DNA of 64,000 nucleotides from contig JASWJB010000241.1 of NCBI GenBank assembly GCA_032433595.1, positions 1 to 64,000 of the forward strand, in the 5' to 3' direction. The translations under genes were made by a program, and so were the position numbers. Within the stretch, counting starts at the first letter, position 1; each line of letters begins with the position of its first letter. Shown here in pieces: positions 46,287 through 59,362 of the stretch. Source of the stretch: Conoideocrella luteorostrata (lineage: Eukaryota > Ascomycota > Sordariomycetes > Hypocreales > Clavicipitaceae). The notes beneath the pieces were generated by a model that saw only the letters and a list, made by a program, of their open reading frames with translations, did not search any database and was not told where the DNA came from.

Positions 46287-48591
46287 CTGGCTGGTCTACT
46301 CCGTACATCATTTATCATTGGGTAGCAGCGACGTGTCTCATCCGCCCGATGCTAACTAAACCTTAGTTTGAACTTCAACGGGGATCCACAACCCGCTCCA
46401 CCTCACCAGAGTGTCAGCACAAAACTGTCCCAAGTCGAATGCCCAGCAGAGCACCGTCGCGAGGGATATCGATCAGCACAAACCACCCTGTCACCTAGCC
46501 GGCAGGATGGTAATCAGGTAATCAACAGCCCCTGCGCGGGTCGTTGAAAGGGAGCAGATGTTGTTGACGGGTTGCCATATCGCAGCCGGCTGTCAAGCAG
46601 CAATCAGGCACTTTTGTCGCCGCCAGTGGTCTTGTGCAGGTAACTAACTAGCACAGACGGATTCCGTAGGTGCTCTTTTGCTTGTTGCCGATGCAAAGCC
46701 GGGGGAGGGTAACCTAAGCCAAGAGGGAGACTAGCCAGTTGACGGTATCCACAGGGGAGGGGGGGCTGAAATTTGGAGCCGTGCTAACTATGGAGTACCA
46801 GTACGGAGTATGGAGGATTGATTATGCCTTGCCCGGCCCTGAGAATGCCTTACACAGCACCCAGCAGCAGCGCCTCCGTATCACTGGCCGATTTCCGCCC
46901 TTGCATAGCACCCTCCTTCTATGCCGCGAAGATATCGGTCGTTCGCCAATAGCACCGCAAGCACATCCGGGATGACTTTGACTTTTTTTTCCTTGGGTTG
47001 TTGTTCCCAACTGCGGCACCGAGTAATTACCCATCGCGGTTCCATGCAAGTAAACACAAACAAGAATTGACACGCGGACCCGTGTTATCGCGGGATATCT
47101 CCACGGCTACAACAGGAAACAAGGCGTTTTTAGAACCTGCTGGAACACACATATGCTTGTATTGCACTGTTGGCATCGGCAGCTACATAGCACGAATGGA
47201 TACCTTCCCATCTGCTCCGCAATACTATTTTTTTCAAATCTTCTGTCCAGTGTGTTCATCGGTTCTGCCGTTGATGAAACATTGTTCATCTTGTGTCGGC
47301 AACAGTGCTCTACTTAACCACCGGTCTCCATTTTCTGCGCTTCTGCGCGTAGAGTTCATAAGCCGGTCATTTATTAAGACGTTTGGACTACCGTCCCGTC
47401 CGTCTCGCATAATACAGTAATATTTGATCCATGCCGTATAGAAGGAACTACGGCAGTACGGAGTACAGTAACTTACTAGACATTACTCCTAGAAAACATC
47501 AATATGTGTTGCGGCTGAATGCAGGCCGCTAATGTACTGTATAGCTCCACCACCTCGACACGCAACATACCCCTCGTTGGCAAAAGCTTGACCATGTCTT
47601 AAACCGTGGTAACTATCTAGTCACAATCCACGGTCCCTGCCATCTGGCCCCCAAGGTGCTTGTGCCCGAGGAATGTGCGCGACGATTCAGGGAACTGCCA
47701 CTCTGTGTGTCGGTGTACTGGTCGAGTGACTGCTGAGTAGGAAGTACTGTGCGATGTGATGGTGTTCGGTCGGCCACATTGAAGACACTGACTGACTGCG
47801 TGGGAATAAACGGGGATGAGCATCATTCCCAACTACTAAGCACGATCCATGTTTAAGCTTTGTACTGCCCGTAACTTGCTCTGACACCGACACCCAAAAC
47901 ATCCAGCCCTATGCGGCGCGTGCCGACCGATGACACCATTGCATCTATGTATCTGCCTCGTCCTCCGCAGGGCGGCGCAGCACACCCCCCCTCCCCCATG
48001 AGATTGTCGGGGCGATTTGTGCTCTGCAAGTAATTTCATGCTACATACTCCGTACTCCGTGGTCCGTGGTCCGTACCCTTCCAGGGATAGGGTAACTAAC
48101 TAGTCGGTGGCTTGATGATGTTTGTTGCTCCCACAACTATCCAACATCTGCAATCAATATCCGATCTCGCCCAAGTTCATGCAAGCATATCCGGAACCTG
48201 TGATAGTATTCCGTAGTTGCTCGCCAACTATCTAAACAACAGTGGGAACCAACAAACAAGAAACAGTCTTCGGGGGCTCAAAGGTATTCCACCCTGGCCA
48301 CGTGATATCATGTTAACACGGACATTGACGGAATACCTGTGAAACGTCCCGCGCTAAGCCTAACTTGATCCCACAACCCTTATCACGTCACTGCCTTGCC
48401 AAGAACCTCAACCCTACGTATCACAGCGTCGTCGCTGCTTACCCTTACGGTTCTCCCATTTAAGAAGTCCTGCTATTTTGGGCCGCCGCAGCCTTATTAC
48501 TCCCGAATATCCCCTCTGCAGGGCCGCGCATCAGCAACATATGCAGGAACGAGCTATAGACCGGGGTGAATAGAGCCGTGGCCTCGTCACC

Positions 48592-49193
48592 ATGTCCCAG
48601 GTGAGGCTGGCAGGCGGTGCCCATGTATGGTGAAACTCGCGAGGCTGATTGACTCCAACCTACCCCCCCAAATGCAGCCACATCCGGAAGAACGTCTACA
48701 CCTCCGCCTTCACAGAGCGCGATCTGTGGTGCTTACATCCCAAGAGTGAGTCTGTCCCTGGCCCCCAAGACCACCTACAATGAACCGCGCAAAAAAAAAA
48801 AAAACCTACATACCAAACCACCACCTACCTCCGCTAAATACCCATATCAAACGTTCCAGGCTTGTAGAGGTTCGAGCAGCTCAGCGTACTTTTGAAGGTG
48901 CCTATATGCGAACAGCCCTTGGGCAATTTTCGTTCGCTCTTGTCATTTTGAAGATCTTCAGTGAGGAGTTTTACGCAATAGGTGCCTTGTGCGCTGTGTA
49001 CGGCTCTGCAGTTCTACTTGTTGCCGTGTACCGTCGATATCAAGGCAACCGTCAATTCTTTACTAAAGAATCATCCGACGGAATTGTTCAAAGAAAGTTC
49101 AAGACAAGTGGCGATACCGTTCTAGTCATGACGGCGTTGAGTTTAGGAGCTTATATCACGCTCTTTGTTCTCACTTGGCGATTGGTATCTTAG
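48592..49193 (+). CDS. DUF202 small membrane protein
   Basis: Three exons, 48592-48600, 48678-48745 and 48860-49193, give 136 aa with consistent phases. Exon 1 is only nine bases (M-S-Q). Exon 2 gives a basic N-terminus ending RARSVVLTSQE, and exon 3 continues LVEVRAAQRTFEGAYMRTAL, the DUF202 signature. Three membrane spans follow: LGQFSFALVILKIF, YAIGALCAVYGSAVLLVAVY and TVLVMTALSLGAYITLFVLT. The family includes bacterial YidH and the membrane part of fungal vacuolar transporter chaperone (VTC) subunits; stand-alone fungal copies have no fixed function. An exon-2 frame that resembles a protein in another phase does not join to exon 3, which decided the model. The short first exon is the least certain part. 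Confidence 0.82.
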
Positions 49194-49989
49194 TTCGTCT
49201 CGACGCATATGACCATACGCTTGGGGAATCAAATATCGCAGTGGGAATTACCTTTGTGCTAGATAGGATATTGCTGAGACTATGTTAACCGTTCCCCGCT
49301 TTACCGTAATAATCATGATGGTGTATTCAAACGTGTCCGCAAATGAGCAAGCGCCTTCTACATGAATGAGTCTATTAAAACAATTTTTTTTTGTCCCCCA
49401 CAAAGGTCATGTTTCGTTTCTCCTAAAGAGGCTCCGCATAATTCCCAATGAAAGTCCTCACTAAAGCGGTAGTAATTGTTCCTACCCTTCCAGCCCCAAA
49501 CTCCAATAAGCCAGCTATCCGCTGCATCAATCTTTCCGCCTCTCCTTTTGTGAAATCTTTGCACATGACAGATCCATTAGTATAAGATATTACTGAAAAT
49601 TACCCAAGGTTTCGGAACCTTAAAGGATTTCGCATATCATATGCTGAGGGCTGTCTTCATCTTGTTCATGGCGTGGCAATCGGATCGAGCTCCGTCATTT
49701 AGTGACATTTCACAACTCCCCGATATTCTCCATCTGTATCACTGCATCAATACTGAAATCCGACGTTTGGCCCGTCCTGTGATGATTGGTCATGCTATGG
49801 CTTGCTGGAAAAGTCGACAGAATGACATACAAGAAGGCCGTCAAACAACAAAAACCGGTTGCATCTGGGATCCCAAAAAGGGTAAAAATTGCCATCCGAT
49901 TGTTGAATATCAAACCAGGTCAGGTTGTCAATAATTTCCTCCTCATTGAAGCAGCTCCAGAAGGTATGGTACTCTGGGTCAAATCAAAC
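49194..49989. other. Convergent intergenic spacer
   Basis: Between the 3' ends of the DUF202 gene and the small zinc-cluster gene. Overlapping frames on both strands at 49640-49930; none supported. Confidence 0.5.
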
Positions 49990-51231
49990 TCAGTTGGAGT
50001 AGTAAACACCGGATGGCGCTTGTGTTACCCTTGGCGTTGCCCGCTGTTCATCCGCTAACATCGGCTGATTCCCATCAGGCACTCCTCCATATTGCCATGC
50101 CGAAGGTTGGCCTTGGGTAGCGAGCATCTGCTGCTGCCATGGGTTCACGTCTGATGCAAACGGCATTCCATGCATCCCTTGTGCGGGCGTGCTAACGGCT
50201 GCCATTGGATGAGCTGGCACTGTGGACATAGATGTTGGAAATGGTGGATACATGTCGGACAAATGAGACTGTCGTCTTTCATACGGTTGTGCTTGGCTGA
50301 TGGGCATATATGAACGTTGGGAGTGGCTCTCGCCGCTCTCTCCGCTGTAAGACATTGATCGCATAGGGGTTGGAAACTCTCCCCAGGTCATTTCGTCTTG
50401 CGAGCCAGCCTCGGATGTCCCAGAGGTCCAAGTGGCCGATGCAGATGGTGTCTGTGCATATGGAGAAAATTGTCCGCCCATGGGCGACTCGTTCGGATAC
50501 GCGTGCCATGGCACCGTCACGTCTTCGGATTTCGAAACACCAGCGAGACTCATGTCCGTTGATACCCACCCAGTGGGTGGGTTTGTGAAAGTATATTGAA
50601 TGCCAGTAGATATTCCGTTGGGTGATACTAAACCAGAATAATGTCAGCCACAGCTTTAAAAGTTCTCGTTCAGCCAAATATTGTCCTCACCACTGGCGTC
50701 AGAAGGGAAGCGTTCTGCCTTGCTTCTTTGGGAACCAGCCGCGGGGATTACGTTCCTGCTCCCGGCAGGTGGAGTTTTTGTCGGGCTTCCTGTACCAAAA
50801 GCTGGAGAGGATGAGGTTGATGATGCACTTGGATCACCGGCGTGTCGTGAGGGTACCTTGGATCGAGAGTCCGGGCCAGGTTGTTGATCGACCGGATAAA
50901 AGCTGCACTCCTTCTTCAGACGAATGCAATTTACACATCGGTTCGGAACGTCTGGTGACGCAATACACCGAATTTTCCTTCTCCGGCAATGACCTACAAT
51001 GTTTTGCAGTATTAGTGAAAGCATAAATCTCGATCTAGACACCGGATCAGACATACTACATGCGATCGAAGTTCTGTGATATCCAAGCTTGTTGCGCTTC
51101 TTCTCTCCGGCTGATGTCTGTTGTGATTGCGATTCTTCTGCCGCATTTCTCTGCAATTGAGCAGTGTCTGGTGTGCTGAAGGACCTCTTGAGCACGGTAT
51201 TGGGACTCTTGGGGTGTTCTGCAGATCCCAT
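49990..51231 (-). CDS. Small Zn(II)2Cys6 zinc-cluster protein (371 aa)
   Basis: Three exons (51057-51231, 50691-50993, 49990-50627) give 371 aa. The cluster is C58-x2-C61-x6-C68-x9-C78-x2-C81-x6-C88 (ACSHCRRRKIRC ... NRCVNCIRLKKEC); intron 1 falls inside the codon between C58 and C61. The rest is Ser/Pro/Gln/Met-rich with no Fungal_trans helical domain, so it belongs to the short class of zinc-cluster proteins. A GYHRTS segment immediately before the cluster is typical of this group. The C-terminal half (PWHAYPNESPMGGQFSPYAQ and onward) may be an activation region. Presumed nuclear DNA-binding regulator with unknown targets. The frame upstream of ATG 51231 extends only to a GTG. Confidence 0.88.
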
Positions 51232-53823
51232 TTTGTTTTTGCGGCTGTCTTTTTTGGAAGACACAGTCTGTAGTGAACGTAAGCTTAATCCGATAAGAAT
51301 GTCGGTTGGAAGGGGTGAGAGCTAACTTCATCCGACGAACGCTGCCCAAAATGGTATGCCATCGGGTTTTCTCCCATGAGTGAACGAATGTTGATAGTTA
51401 CTTGCTTGGTTGCCCTAGACCACTCGGGTGATCTCCTCAACGGTCCTGCCGCAGCTGTGAAAGCAGGCGAAATGCGGCGCGAGTTGCTAAAGTCGCACTG
51501 GCAAAGTGACGAAGTTTCGTTTTATGCGACTCCTGGGGTTCTTCCCACCGAGTTGATGCAACGCTAAAATAGTGTATTGAATCAATGTTAAAAGGATGCG
51601 TAACAATTCCGTAAGCTGGTCGGATTTGACAATGGCGGAATTCACCCTCCGCCGTAGTTATGTTATTGACGAATAAGGGAAGTGGGTTTGTGACCGTGGT
51701 CTATGTTGACAAAGTATAGAATCGCGACAAAGCTCGCCAGGAAAATCTGACGAACCATTAAGAAGAATTCCGTGGTTAATATAGTTGTGCTGTCTCTGCT
51801 GATCGCCCCCGGTGATCGTTGATGCGTAAAAAGAACTCCTCCCCGCTGGGTCAAGTCAGCGCCGGATTGGGCTCTGTCCAACAAACTGAAGGCCCCCCCG
51901 TGTAATAAGAAGGAGAAAATTCGGGAGCGGCTCAGCCAAATCGATTCAGTAATACTTAATGGCCAAAATCTGCCTAAAGGCGACAGGTAGCCCTCTTGTT
52001 TTGAGACAATTGAGCAGTGAAAGTCCGACAGCTAAAGAAAGTAAGGCGGTAAGTGTTAATGTAGGGACGAAAGACGGAAGACCAGTCGCATGTCTCTCAT
52101 TGGATGTCGTCCTGGTGTCTTTCCTTTCTTCTCATGTAGCCTTGAGCGACGTGGCGCAAACTACCGCGGTGGCAAAGAAGTCCTCAGACTGTAATGTAAG
52201 CCAGTAGTTTCGAGTCAGATTTCTAGACCACAATAGCCTATGCAACCAGGGATTGCAACACAAGCCCTGTCGACGGGTCTCTGAAAAAGCAACGACTCAA
52301 AGATAGTTTTGGTCAATTGCGTTGTCAAATACGAACAGTGGCTGGGGGGAAAAATTGCTGAGATGGTCTGGGAAGAAGGTGAAAAGAAAAAAGATGGTCG
52401 CATGCAGGCGTCGGGCGAGAGATCATCGCTTTCTGCCTCTGATTCTGGTCCTCAACACCCTTGGGCCAGATTTCTAAAGCTTGCGAGTGGCAGCAAATGT
52501 ACACTCTCTGATGGAAACTTTGATGGGCGGGGGTGGGCGAGATATTTCTAATTTGAAGCAACAATTGACCCCCTGAATTGAATGAACTGCTCTGAGCTCC
52601 CAACCAGGTGACGGGCGATAAGAATCGAGCCGATGTCAGGATGGTCAACCAATTTGATGCCTACGAGCTTGTGTTCGGCATGCAGGTCCATTCTACATAC
52701 CCCATTACGAAAATTGGACCTGCCATGGTCATGGAACTTCCGTATATCTCACGTCTAACCTTGGAGTAAATGGCGTATCTCGGTGGGGACGGTTGAAGCA
52801 CCTCAGATCAGCGTTTGTGGATCCTTTTGCTAACCACAACTCATATGGTATCCATATTAAGGGTACTCCGTAGTCCGTCCTTAGTAGTTCGTGAGAATTC
52901 ATGTGCGAAGAGTTGTGGTTGCATGGAGCGCCGGTGGGCAAGGATACCACCCAGGCCGCTGCGTAACGTGCGCCTGCGCAGGTGCTTCACAGAAAGTTTG
53001 ACACATTGGCTCCCCATTCATCCATTGGCGGCCAATCTCTCATTTTCGTCGCCCACGCCCTCCTACACCCCTGCCTTCCATGTTAGTGGAGAGATGGTGC
53101 CAATTCCCAGCACGAAGTCAACCACTACTAACAAGCCTAGGGCCGTCATGTATTGTACATAGGTTGGGGGCTGGTCAAACAACGGCAACAAACACCATCA
53201 ACCAACGGTTCCAACCGTCGGAACCGGCAGCAGCATATTAGAGCAAACCTGCAAGATAAACGCGTTGCAACTTCAACATCATTGGTAATATAGTGTAAGG
53301 CGTCTAGCTATCGGTCGCCGTCTGGGAGATGGCCAAATTCTGTCAATATTCGGAGTGGTCGGGTGTGTTCCGCAAAGCTGAGAGATATCTGCTTTGTGCA
53401 CAACAGGGAGTACAAGTATTCGGACGTGTACAACAGAACACAGCACAACACAAAAACTTCTTCAGACGTGATAATCGTGTGGGGATAGCTGAAGATGTGC
53501 AGAATTGTGCGCGTTCCACCATCCCTCCCCCACACTGTCTGTTGGTCGGATCTGCCTCTATGAAAAGGCTGCTGGCTGGCTTTGCTCAAGATCTTGCACA
53601 TTCAAAGGCGTGCTAAATGGGTGGGTCTTGGCGGGAGCCCAAGCACGGCGCCTCGGAAGCATCCTGGAGCCCCTGTCAAAATTTTGCCATCTTTTTTAAA
53701 TCACGCCCTAGCCGTCTTAGGAGTAGTTGTTGATCCACACCGGCCCGGACTTTTGTCGCTCCATCACAAGCTGTCAAACATTCCCAGATGCCTCGCCATG
53801 CTGCTGGTGGTGGTGGTGCTGGC

Positions 53824-53913
53824 CCTCCTCCTCACCTAGCTCCTCCTCTTTCTCCTCCTCTTTCTTCTTCTCTTCCTCCTCCTTTTCACCGTTTCTTTTC
53901 TTCCTCTTCCTCC
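53824..53913. repeat. Polypyrimidine CTC/CTT tract
   Basis: About 90 bases almost wholly C and T on the plus strand, built from CTCCTC and TTCTTC triplets. It forces a Glu/Lys-rich frame on the minus strand (53774-54001) that I do not accept as a gene. Confidence 0.8.
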
Positions 53914-56530
53914 GGATATAGAACCTCAGGATGGATTTTGATGCCACTTCAGCAAGCTCCGGACTATAAACCTTCACTAGAATATCGTGAGATGTGAACA
54001 TTAATGCATCACCAATCCATATGTCGGCCGCCTAACCACGGCCGTTCCAGTTGCAAGGGTTTCGGTCTTGAATCTAGTTCGTCTGGCTAAGTTCAGTTCT
54101 GCGACCTGCAACTGCAAGGTAGATAGAAGTTTAGCGCCATGAAATGGGTCTCCAAGCCCCCTCAAGTCCTGAAGGCACAACCCTGCTTGGGTAGTATTGA
54201 AAGGCTTGGCCCCAACGCCTGTTCCACGCCGAGAGCTTTGCCACAGAAGTCAGCTGTCGCCAGGATAGTGACATGGGGCAGTGGCTCGACGGCTTCCCGT
54301 AGTGGCAGGTAAATTTGTACTCCGTACGGGCTCGCCAGCTCGCCTGTCGCTTAATTCAGAGCTCCGTTCAATCCATCGCAAAATGTACCGACTGGACAGT
54401 CCCAGTTCAGGCCTGCCATTGTCATGCCAGTCGCCAAGAATGTCCAGGCTCGTTGACCTATTGATATAGTGATATCAGATGCTGATAAAAGCATCCCTCA
54501 CAAATTAAGCTAGTCTGTCGACTGCGAATGGTTGCGCTACCCGTCCAATTGCCATTTCTAACGCTGTCTCCGTCGGAGGTTGGATTGTGGGAGCGCGGAC
54601 TCTTGACTACTACTTGCGTCTGAAGCGGCATTGTATTACAGCCATAATAGCTGGCGGCGGAAGTGTCAAAAGTAGCCCTGTGTGCCAACCTGTCAACGCG
54701 GCTAGACGCAACGGCGTTTTCTAGGGGGGCTCTCTTGCCTGTACGGAGTAAGTTTCGGAGGACTGTCAAATTCTTAGGTCGTCTCGAGATGGCAAGAGGG
54801 CCGACCGAGTTCTCCAGTGTGGGTTCCAAGACTGTATCCGGCGAGGGGCTGTAGCTCGAAACGTACCAATACCCAGATTCCTATGGAGGACTGATGTTCG
54901 TCATTCGATTCTCTTTCCTTCTCACTCACTCGTTCACTCTCGTAAGGTAAGTCAAAGCGCCACCTGCGACTTTGCCAAATGCCTGGCATTGCAAATGTAC
55001 TGCATACGCGGTGACTTACATCAATTTGCCACGGGGAGTAACTACCCTGGCATTTTTCTTCGGGCAACAGGGTTGAGCCTCAGGCCGGGCCGACCCCAGA
55101 GTGTCGGCGAACTAGCAGTCGAGAGAGTCAGATAGATAAATGGAACACAGAGTAGTTAGTCATTTTCGGGATTTGTCTGGCACTGCCTCGCCCTCGGCCG
55201 AGATCTGATGGGCAGGAAGCGAAGTGTACATACCTGCTCGACTTACGGAGTAGAGATTAAACCATTAAAAGATGAGATGGTCCGTGGCCTGGTCCTGGCG
55301 GCGAACAAGGGCACAAAGGCACCAGGGCACCAGGGCACCAGTGCAGACACCATGGCACTTGTCGTCCACTATTCCCAACTGTCAGACCGTCAGAGGCAGC
55401 GGTTTTCCATTGACAGACAGCCAAGGTTTTCTTGCACAATAGTATGGGCCTTTTGGATGAGCCGGGGAAGGCATCCGTTGCCCGCTAACGCTAACGTCGG
55501 CGTGGTTGTGCTTGCGAATCTGATCAGGCTGTCAGAGTGGCCTTCAAGGTGGGGGGTAGGTTGGAGGGCACGAGGGAAAGAAGAAGCAAGTCGGCCAGCA
55601 CTTGGGCAATTTGGGGCCAAGAGAGCCCACTATGCCAACGCGCACGTCCACCAATTACCTCCTCAGAGCCTAAGCCATCGCTTGACATCTGGAGCAAAAC
55701 GGGCAGAAACCCACAGAGCCAGAAAAGATACCCTGCCTGGTCCTGCTCTCTTGTTGTGTCTGCGTCAATCCTACGACCCAACCAAGCAACGATAACTCCC
55801 TGGAACTCGGTAGCTTGTACTCCGTATTGTGTGAGCAGCAATTCTTCCAATTGCACAAACGGCGCTTTCTTGTTGCAAACAGGTTGCAAGGGTTGACCCA
55901 ATGGGACCGGATGCTAGGTACTCCGCACATATGTATGCCTGGTCTTCGGCGAAGCTCAGACGATCGGATACGCTATGCCCTGCAGACTCGATTCTGTCGG
56001 TTCGATGACATTCAATCCATCGTTTCCATCTACAATCATACTCGGTGCATAGAGTGGGCACAATCCGCTCTCCGCGCTCTGCGGCCTATACCCGTTAACC
56101 TTGACCTACCTACCAAACGGCCTTTGTTTGCATCACTGCCAGCAAGGACCATGTCTGGCTGAGAACAGGTAAACCATCATACTTCGTGTGCTAGCACATC
56201 GGCAGTGTATTCTTCCGCCATCCATGACGTCCTAAGCTTGAATTTATTCTTGCAAAAAATGCACCTTCTCACCGGTCGATCCACTTCAAGGACCCCAAAA
56301 CGCAGCCTTTAGTGTATGTGGATGCAACTCCGAGCATTACTAGTAGCAGCTGGGTCTATCTAGGCGAGCAAGTTGCATAATTCAAGTACGCCAAACCAAG
56401 TCCGCTTCAGAGTATGTGTCCACTATGTCCACTGCGACGGGCGCCGTTCAGGTCCTAGTCGTATATTGAGCGGTCGTTATACCCACCTTGCCCGTTGGAG
56501 AGCCGGAGAGCACCTGATGGGCTCGTTGGA

Positions 56531-56585
56531 CTCTTGATGGACTCTTGATGGGCTCTTGATGGGCTCTTGATGGGCTCTTGATGGG
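56531..56585. repeat. 11-bp tandem repeat (CTCTTGATGGG)
   Basis: Five consecutive 11-bp units; the first ends in GGA and the next four are identical. A partial unit lies just before it (GGGCTCGTTGGA). Intergenic. Confidence 0.9.
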
Positions 56586-58560
56586 CTACGCAATCCCTTC
56601 CACGGTATTGTACATGAGTGCTCCGCCAAGTTTATGATGCCAGGGAATCATCATCGTGCTTGTGCATTATGCAGATAGCCCGTTCCAGGGCCACTGCCAC
56701 CGCTAAAATGCTACAGTATTGTGCTCCGTACGGGGTATTTGTAGTTTTATGGAGTATCTGCTCGACGACTTAGGACAGAAACCGCGAGATGTCCGGTGGC
56801 GCCGTGACCTTCTCCCCATACAATTAGTACATTACGGACCAGGCTCCTGTCGTTATCAGGCAGTGGTAGTGCAACTTGTCAGGATCCAGCTGGGATGTTT
56901 ACTTTTATTCTCCGAAATTGAACTTTGCCGTGCTTTTAGCAAGGCCTTGCCAACACATTGATTCAGACTAGACCAGCACCATTCGAAGGCACCGGATATC
57001 GTCTGTATCCACAAACTTACTACCAGAACCACATGTACTCCTTACTCCGTGCCCCATACCTCCCAAGGTACATACGACATACGATCAATAGATCCTTCAC
57101 ATCCACAGCTGATCCAATACGGAGTCCTCCGTACTTACATGATACATGGATATGCACGAATATGTACTCCGTATCCAACATGATATTGCCGCTGATGGAA
57201 TTCGGCTTTCCCAGACGATCCCCTGGAGAACGCAAATAGGCTATCGGCCAATCTCAAGCCTACTGCCAGATCATGCCCCTTCCCCATTCTTCGTACTCCG
57301 CAAATGGCAAGGTAATGCTTTTTGCGCCTGGTACCTAGTAACTGTGTTCATGTGTGCAGCCTGGGTTGTTGGGCTGGTTGGTTTGGTTGGCAACGGCAAC
57401 TGGCTCTGGTTGAAGGGGAAAAGAAACCGTCGTGGAGCAACGTTAGGCGACCGACCTCTCGCTAACGTCCAACGGCAAAGTCTGGGCCCTGGAGCGCGCT
57501 GCAACGTCTCCTCGTCCAGACCATTTCAAATGGAAGAAAAACCGATCCCTGTCGACGCTGTGCAGCAGGACATCTCCATCCGTTCTCCTGGCGATGCAAG
57601 AATCTCCCCCTATCTCTCCACGCAGGGGCAAAGGAGATATTACGATGACGAACCCAAGGCCGATACAAACCACCAGTCGAGGTAGCACTATGGACGTACG
57701 GCCCGGTCCATCAGACATCAGACACTACATATCAGATATGCAACATCCTACATAACGGGAGCCGGCGGAGGGCGCAGCTGGACCCTGTCAGCAGGGCATG
57801 GCATCGGCAAATGCACACCTCTTTGTTTTGCGTTTTGCATATACATTGGCAAATAGTAGGAGCGCGTGAGGCATGTGGCGTGTAGTATGGAGTATAGAGC
57901 AGGCTTTGGTATTGTACAATGCTACGAAGTACATTCACTACTCGCATGCTCAATTCATCACGGTTCCCCCCCTCCGGCACACCAGTACGTACATTCTTTC
58001 CATACTCCGTACAATAATGCTGATAGTCACGCACTAATCGACGTCGTCAACACCCTTTCAGGCGACTTGCATGAGATCCACCTCGGGGAGACTCCGCCTC
58101 GATGGATGGTATGGAGAAGTATGTCAGTTGGAGACAGAGCCTTGAATTGCGGTCATTTTTGAACAAGAAAATACCTCCGTAAGTACCACTAGCTTGTCAA
58201 GCAAGTGCGTTCGATCCTGGCATGTCAAAACCAAAACCCCCTCGTCCCGTAAGTAGGCCGGTAATTTGTCCCGCATTAATAGATCGTCCTACCAAGCTCC
58301 CTCTTCTTTACCAACATTGCTGCTGCATGAAAGATTCCAGGTTGCTAAATGCTCCATATATTTACTGCACATATTTACAATATTATGTAGTGTGTATGTA
58401 TGTATGTGTGTGTACACGCAGTAACAAACAGGGGGAAGTTAGGGGTGGGACACAGGAAAGAAAGAGCATTAACTCCCTCCGCGTCAAGCCCTAGCCCAAT
58501 CAAGCGCAGGTCTTTCCTTGCTCTCATTAGTTTTCAAGGAAAATTGGGATCTACTGCTTG

Positions 58561-58592
58561 GTGTGTATGAGTGAGTGTGTGTGTGTGTGTGT
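58561..58592. repeat. GT microsatellite
   Basis: GT dinucleotide run interrupted once by ATGAGTGA. Intergenic; likely length-variable. Confidence 0.8.
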
Positions 58593-59346
58593 CCACCTGC
58601 ATGAAAACAAACGATAAGGGGATGCGGACCGCTGCAAAGTGCCGTCAATGAGCAGCCTTGGAAATTGGAATTGTTTTCAACAATCAACAATGCCGTTCCA
58701 TGACTTAGTAAACAGTCCTGAAACTCGATTGCATATTCATTACTCACGGCAACATGTCCCTGGACTGAAGAGCCCGCGTTGGGATGCAAGTCAGAGTACA
58801 GATCCATGGGAAAAGGCTCGCTTTAATTCCTCCGTTGGGGGTAGTTTGGTTTGATAGAACCGCTCTAATACTCAACACTCCGGATCTCGCTACGAAATAG
58901 TGTCACCCATCGGAGCGTTTCGGCGACGGTCGCACCTCACGGCAGTGGTAGCTAGCTGATCCGACCAGCCGGCTCAAAATCTGCAGTGAGCCATTGACGA
59001 ACAAGACCGTTGACGTGACAGGCTGGGTGTTGGGTGTTGGGGTGGATTGGCCACGTTGAGGCTATTAGTTTCTTTTTTTCTTTTTCGCCGTAGAGTTAAT
59101 GTCTCACCTGTCCCCCGCCCCTGCCCGAACTCGAACCCCCATTCGATGGGAAAAGAAGAAAGGTAATGTACTCCGTACTTGGTTTCAATCACTAAAAAGC
59201 CGAAACTAGTCCTATGAATATGAAATGTTAGTTACCCGTTAGATCCGGCAAGTAATTGCGCGGCATGACCGAGCCTAGAATAATCTTTTGGAAATTTTAG
59301 GGCTACATTAGTAGAGCATTGGTTTGAAACTATCTGTTCTTTAGTA

Positions 59347-59362
59347 TACGGAGTACTCCGTA
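59347..59362. repeat. Perfect 16-bp palindrome of the TACGGAGTAC family
   Basis: Third perfect copy of TACGGAGTACTCCGTA. A one-base-insertion variant occurs at 60538-60554. Confidence 0.95.

Larger units (their letters stand above)
44916..48591. other. 3.7-kb intergenic region
   Basis: Holds the promoter of the C2H2 gene (left) and of the DUF202 gene (right), which are divergent. Repeats include the perfect 16-bp palindrome at 45520, a 9-bp GGCTGCGCT array (46251-46286), and TACGGAGTAC words near 46306, 46801, 47456 and 48047-48065. No protein gene supported. Confidence 0.5.

Noticed and set aside
46011..46325. Cys/Gly-rich plus-strand frame (CTGCAGCAGCTGCA)
   Set aside because: The cysteine pattern comes from the 9-bp tandem repeat at 46251-46286. 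It looks like a metallothionein-like motif but has no ATG start and no conserved spacing.
53774..54001. Glu/Lys-rich minus-strand frame
   Set aside because: Created by the polypyrimidine tract; no other coding evidence.
58200..58220. B-box-like GTTCGATCC
   Set aside because: No A box at a proper distance on either strand and no cloverleaf pairing.
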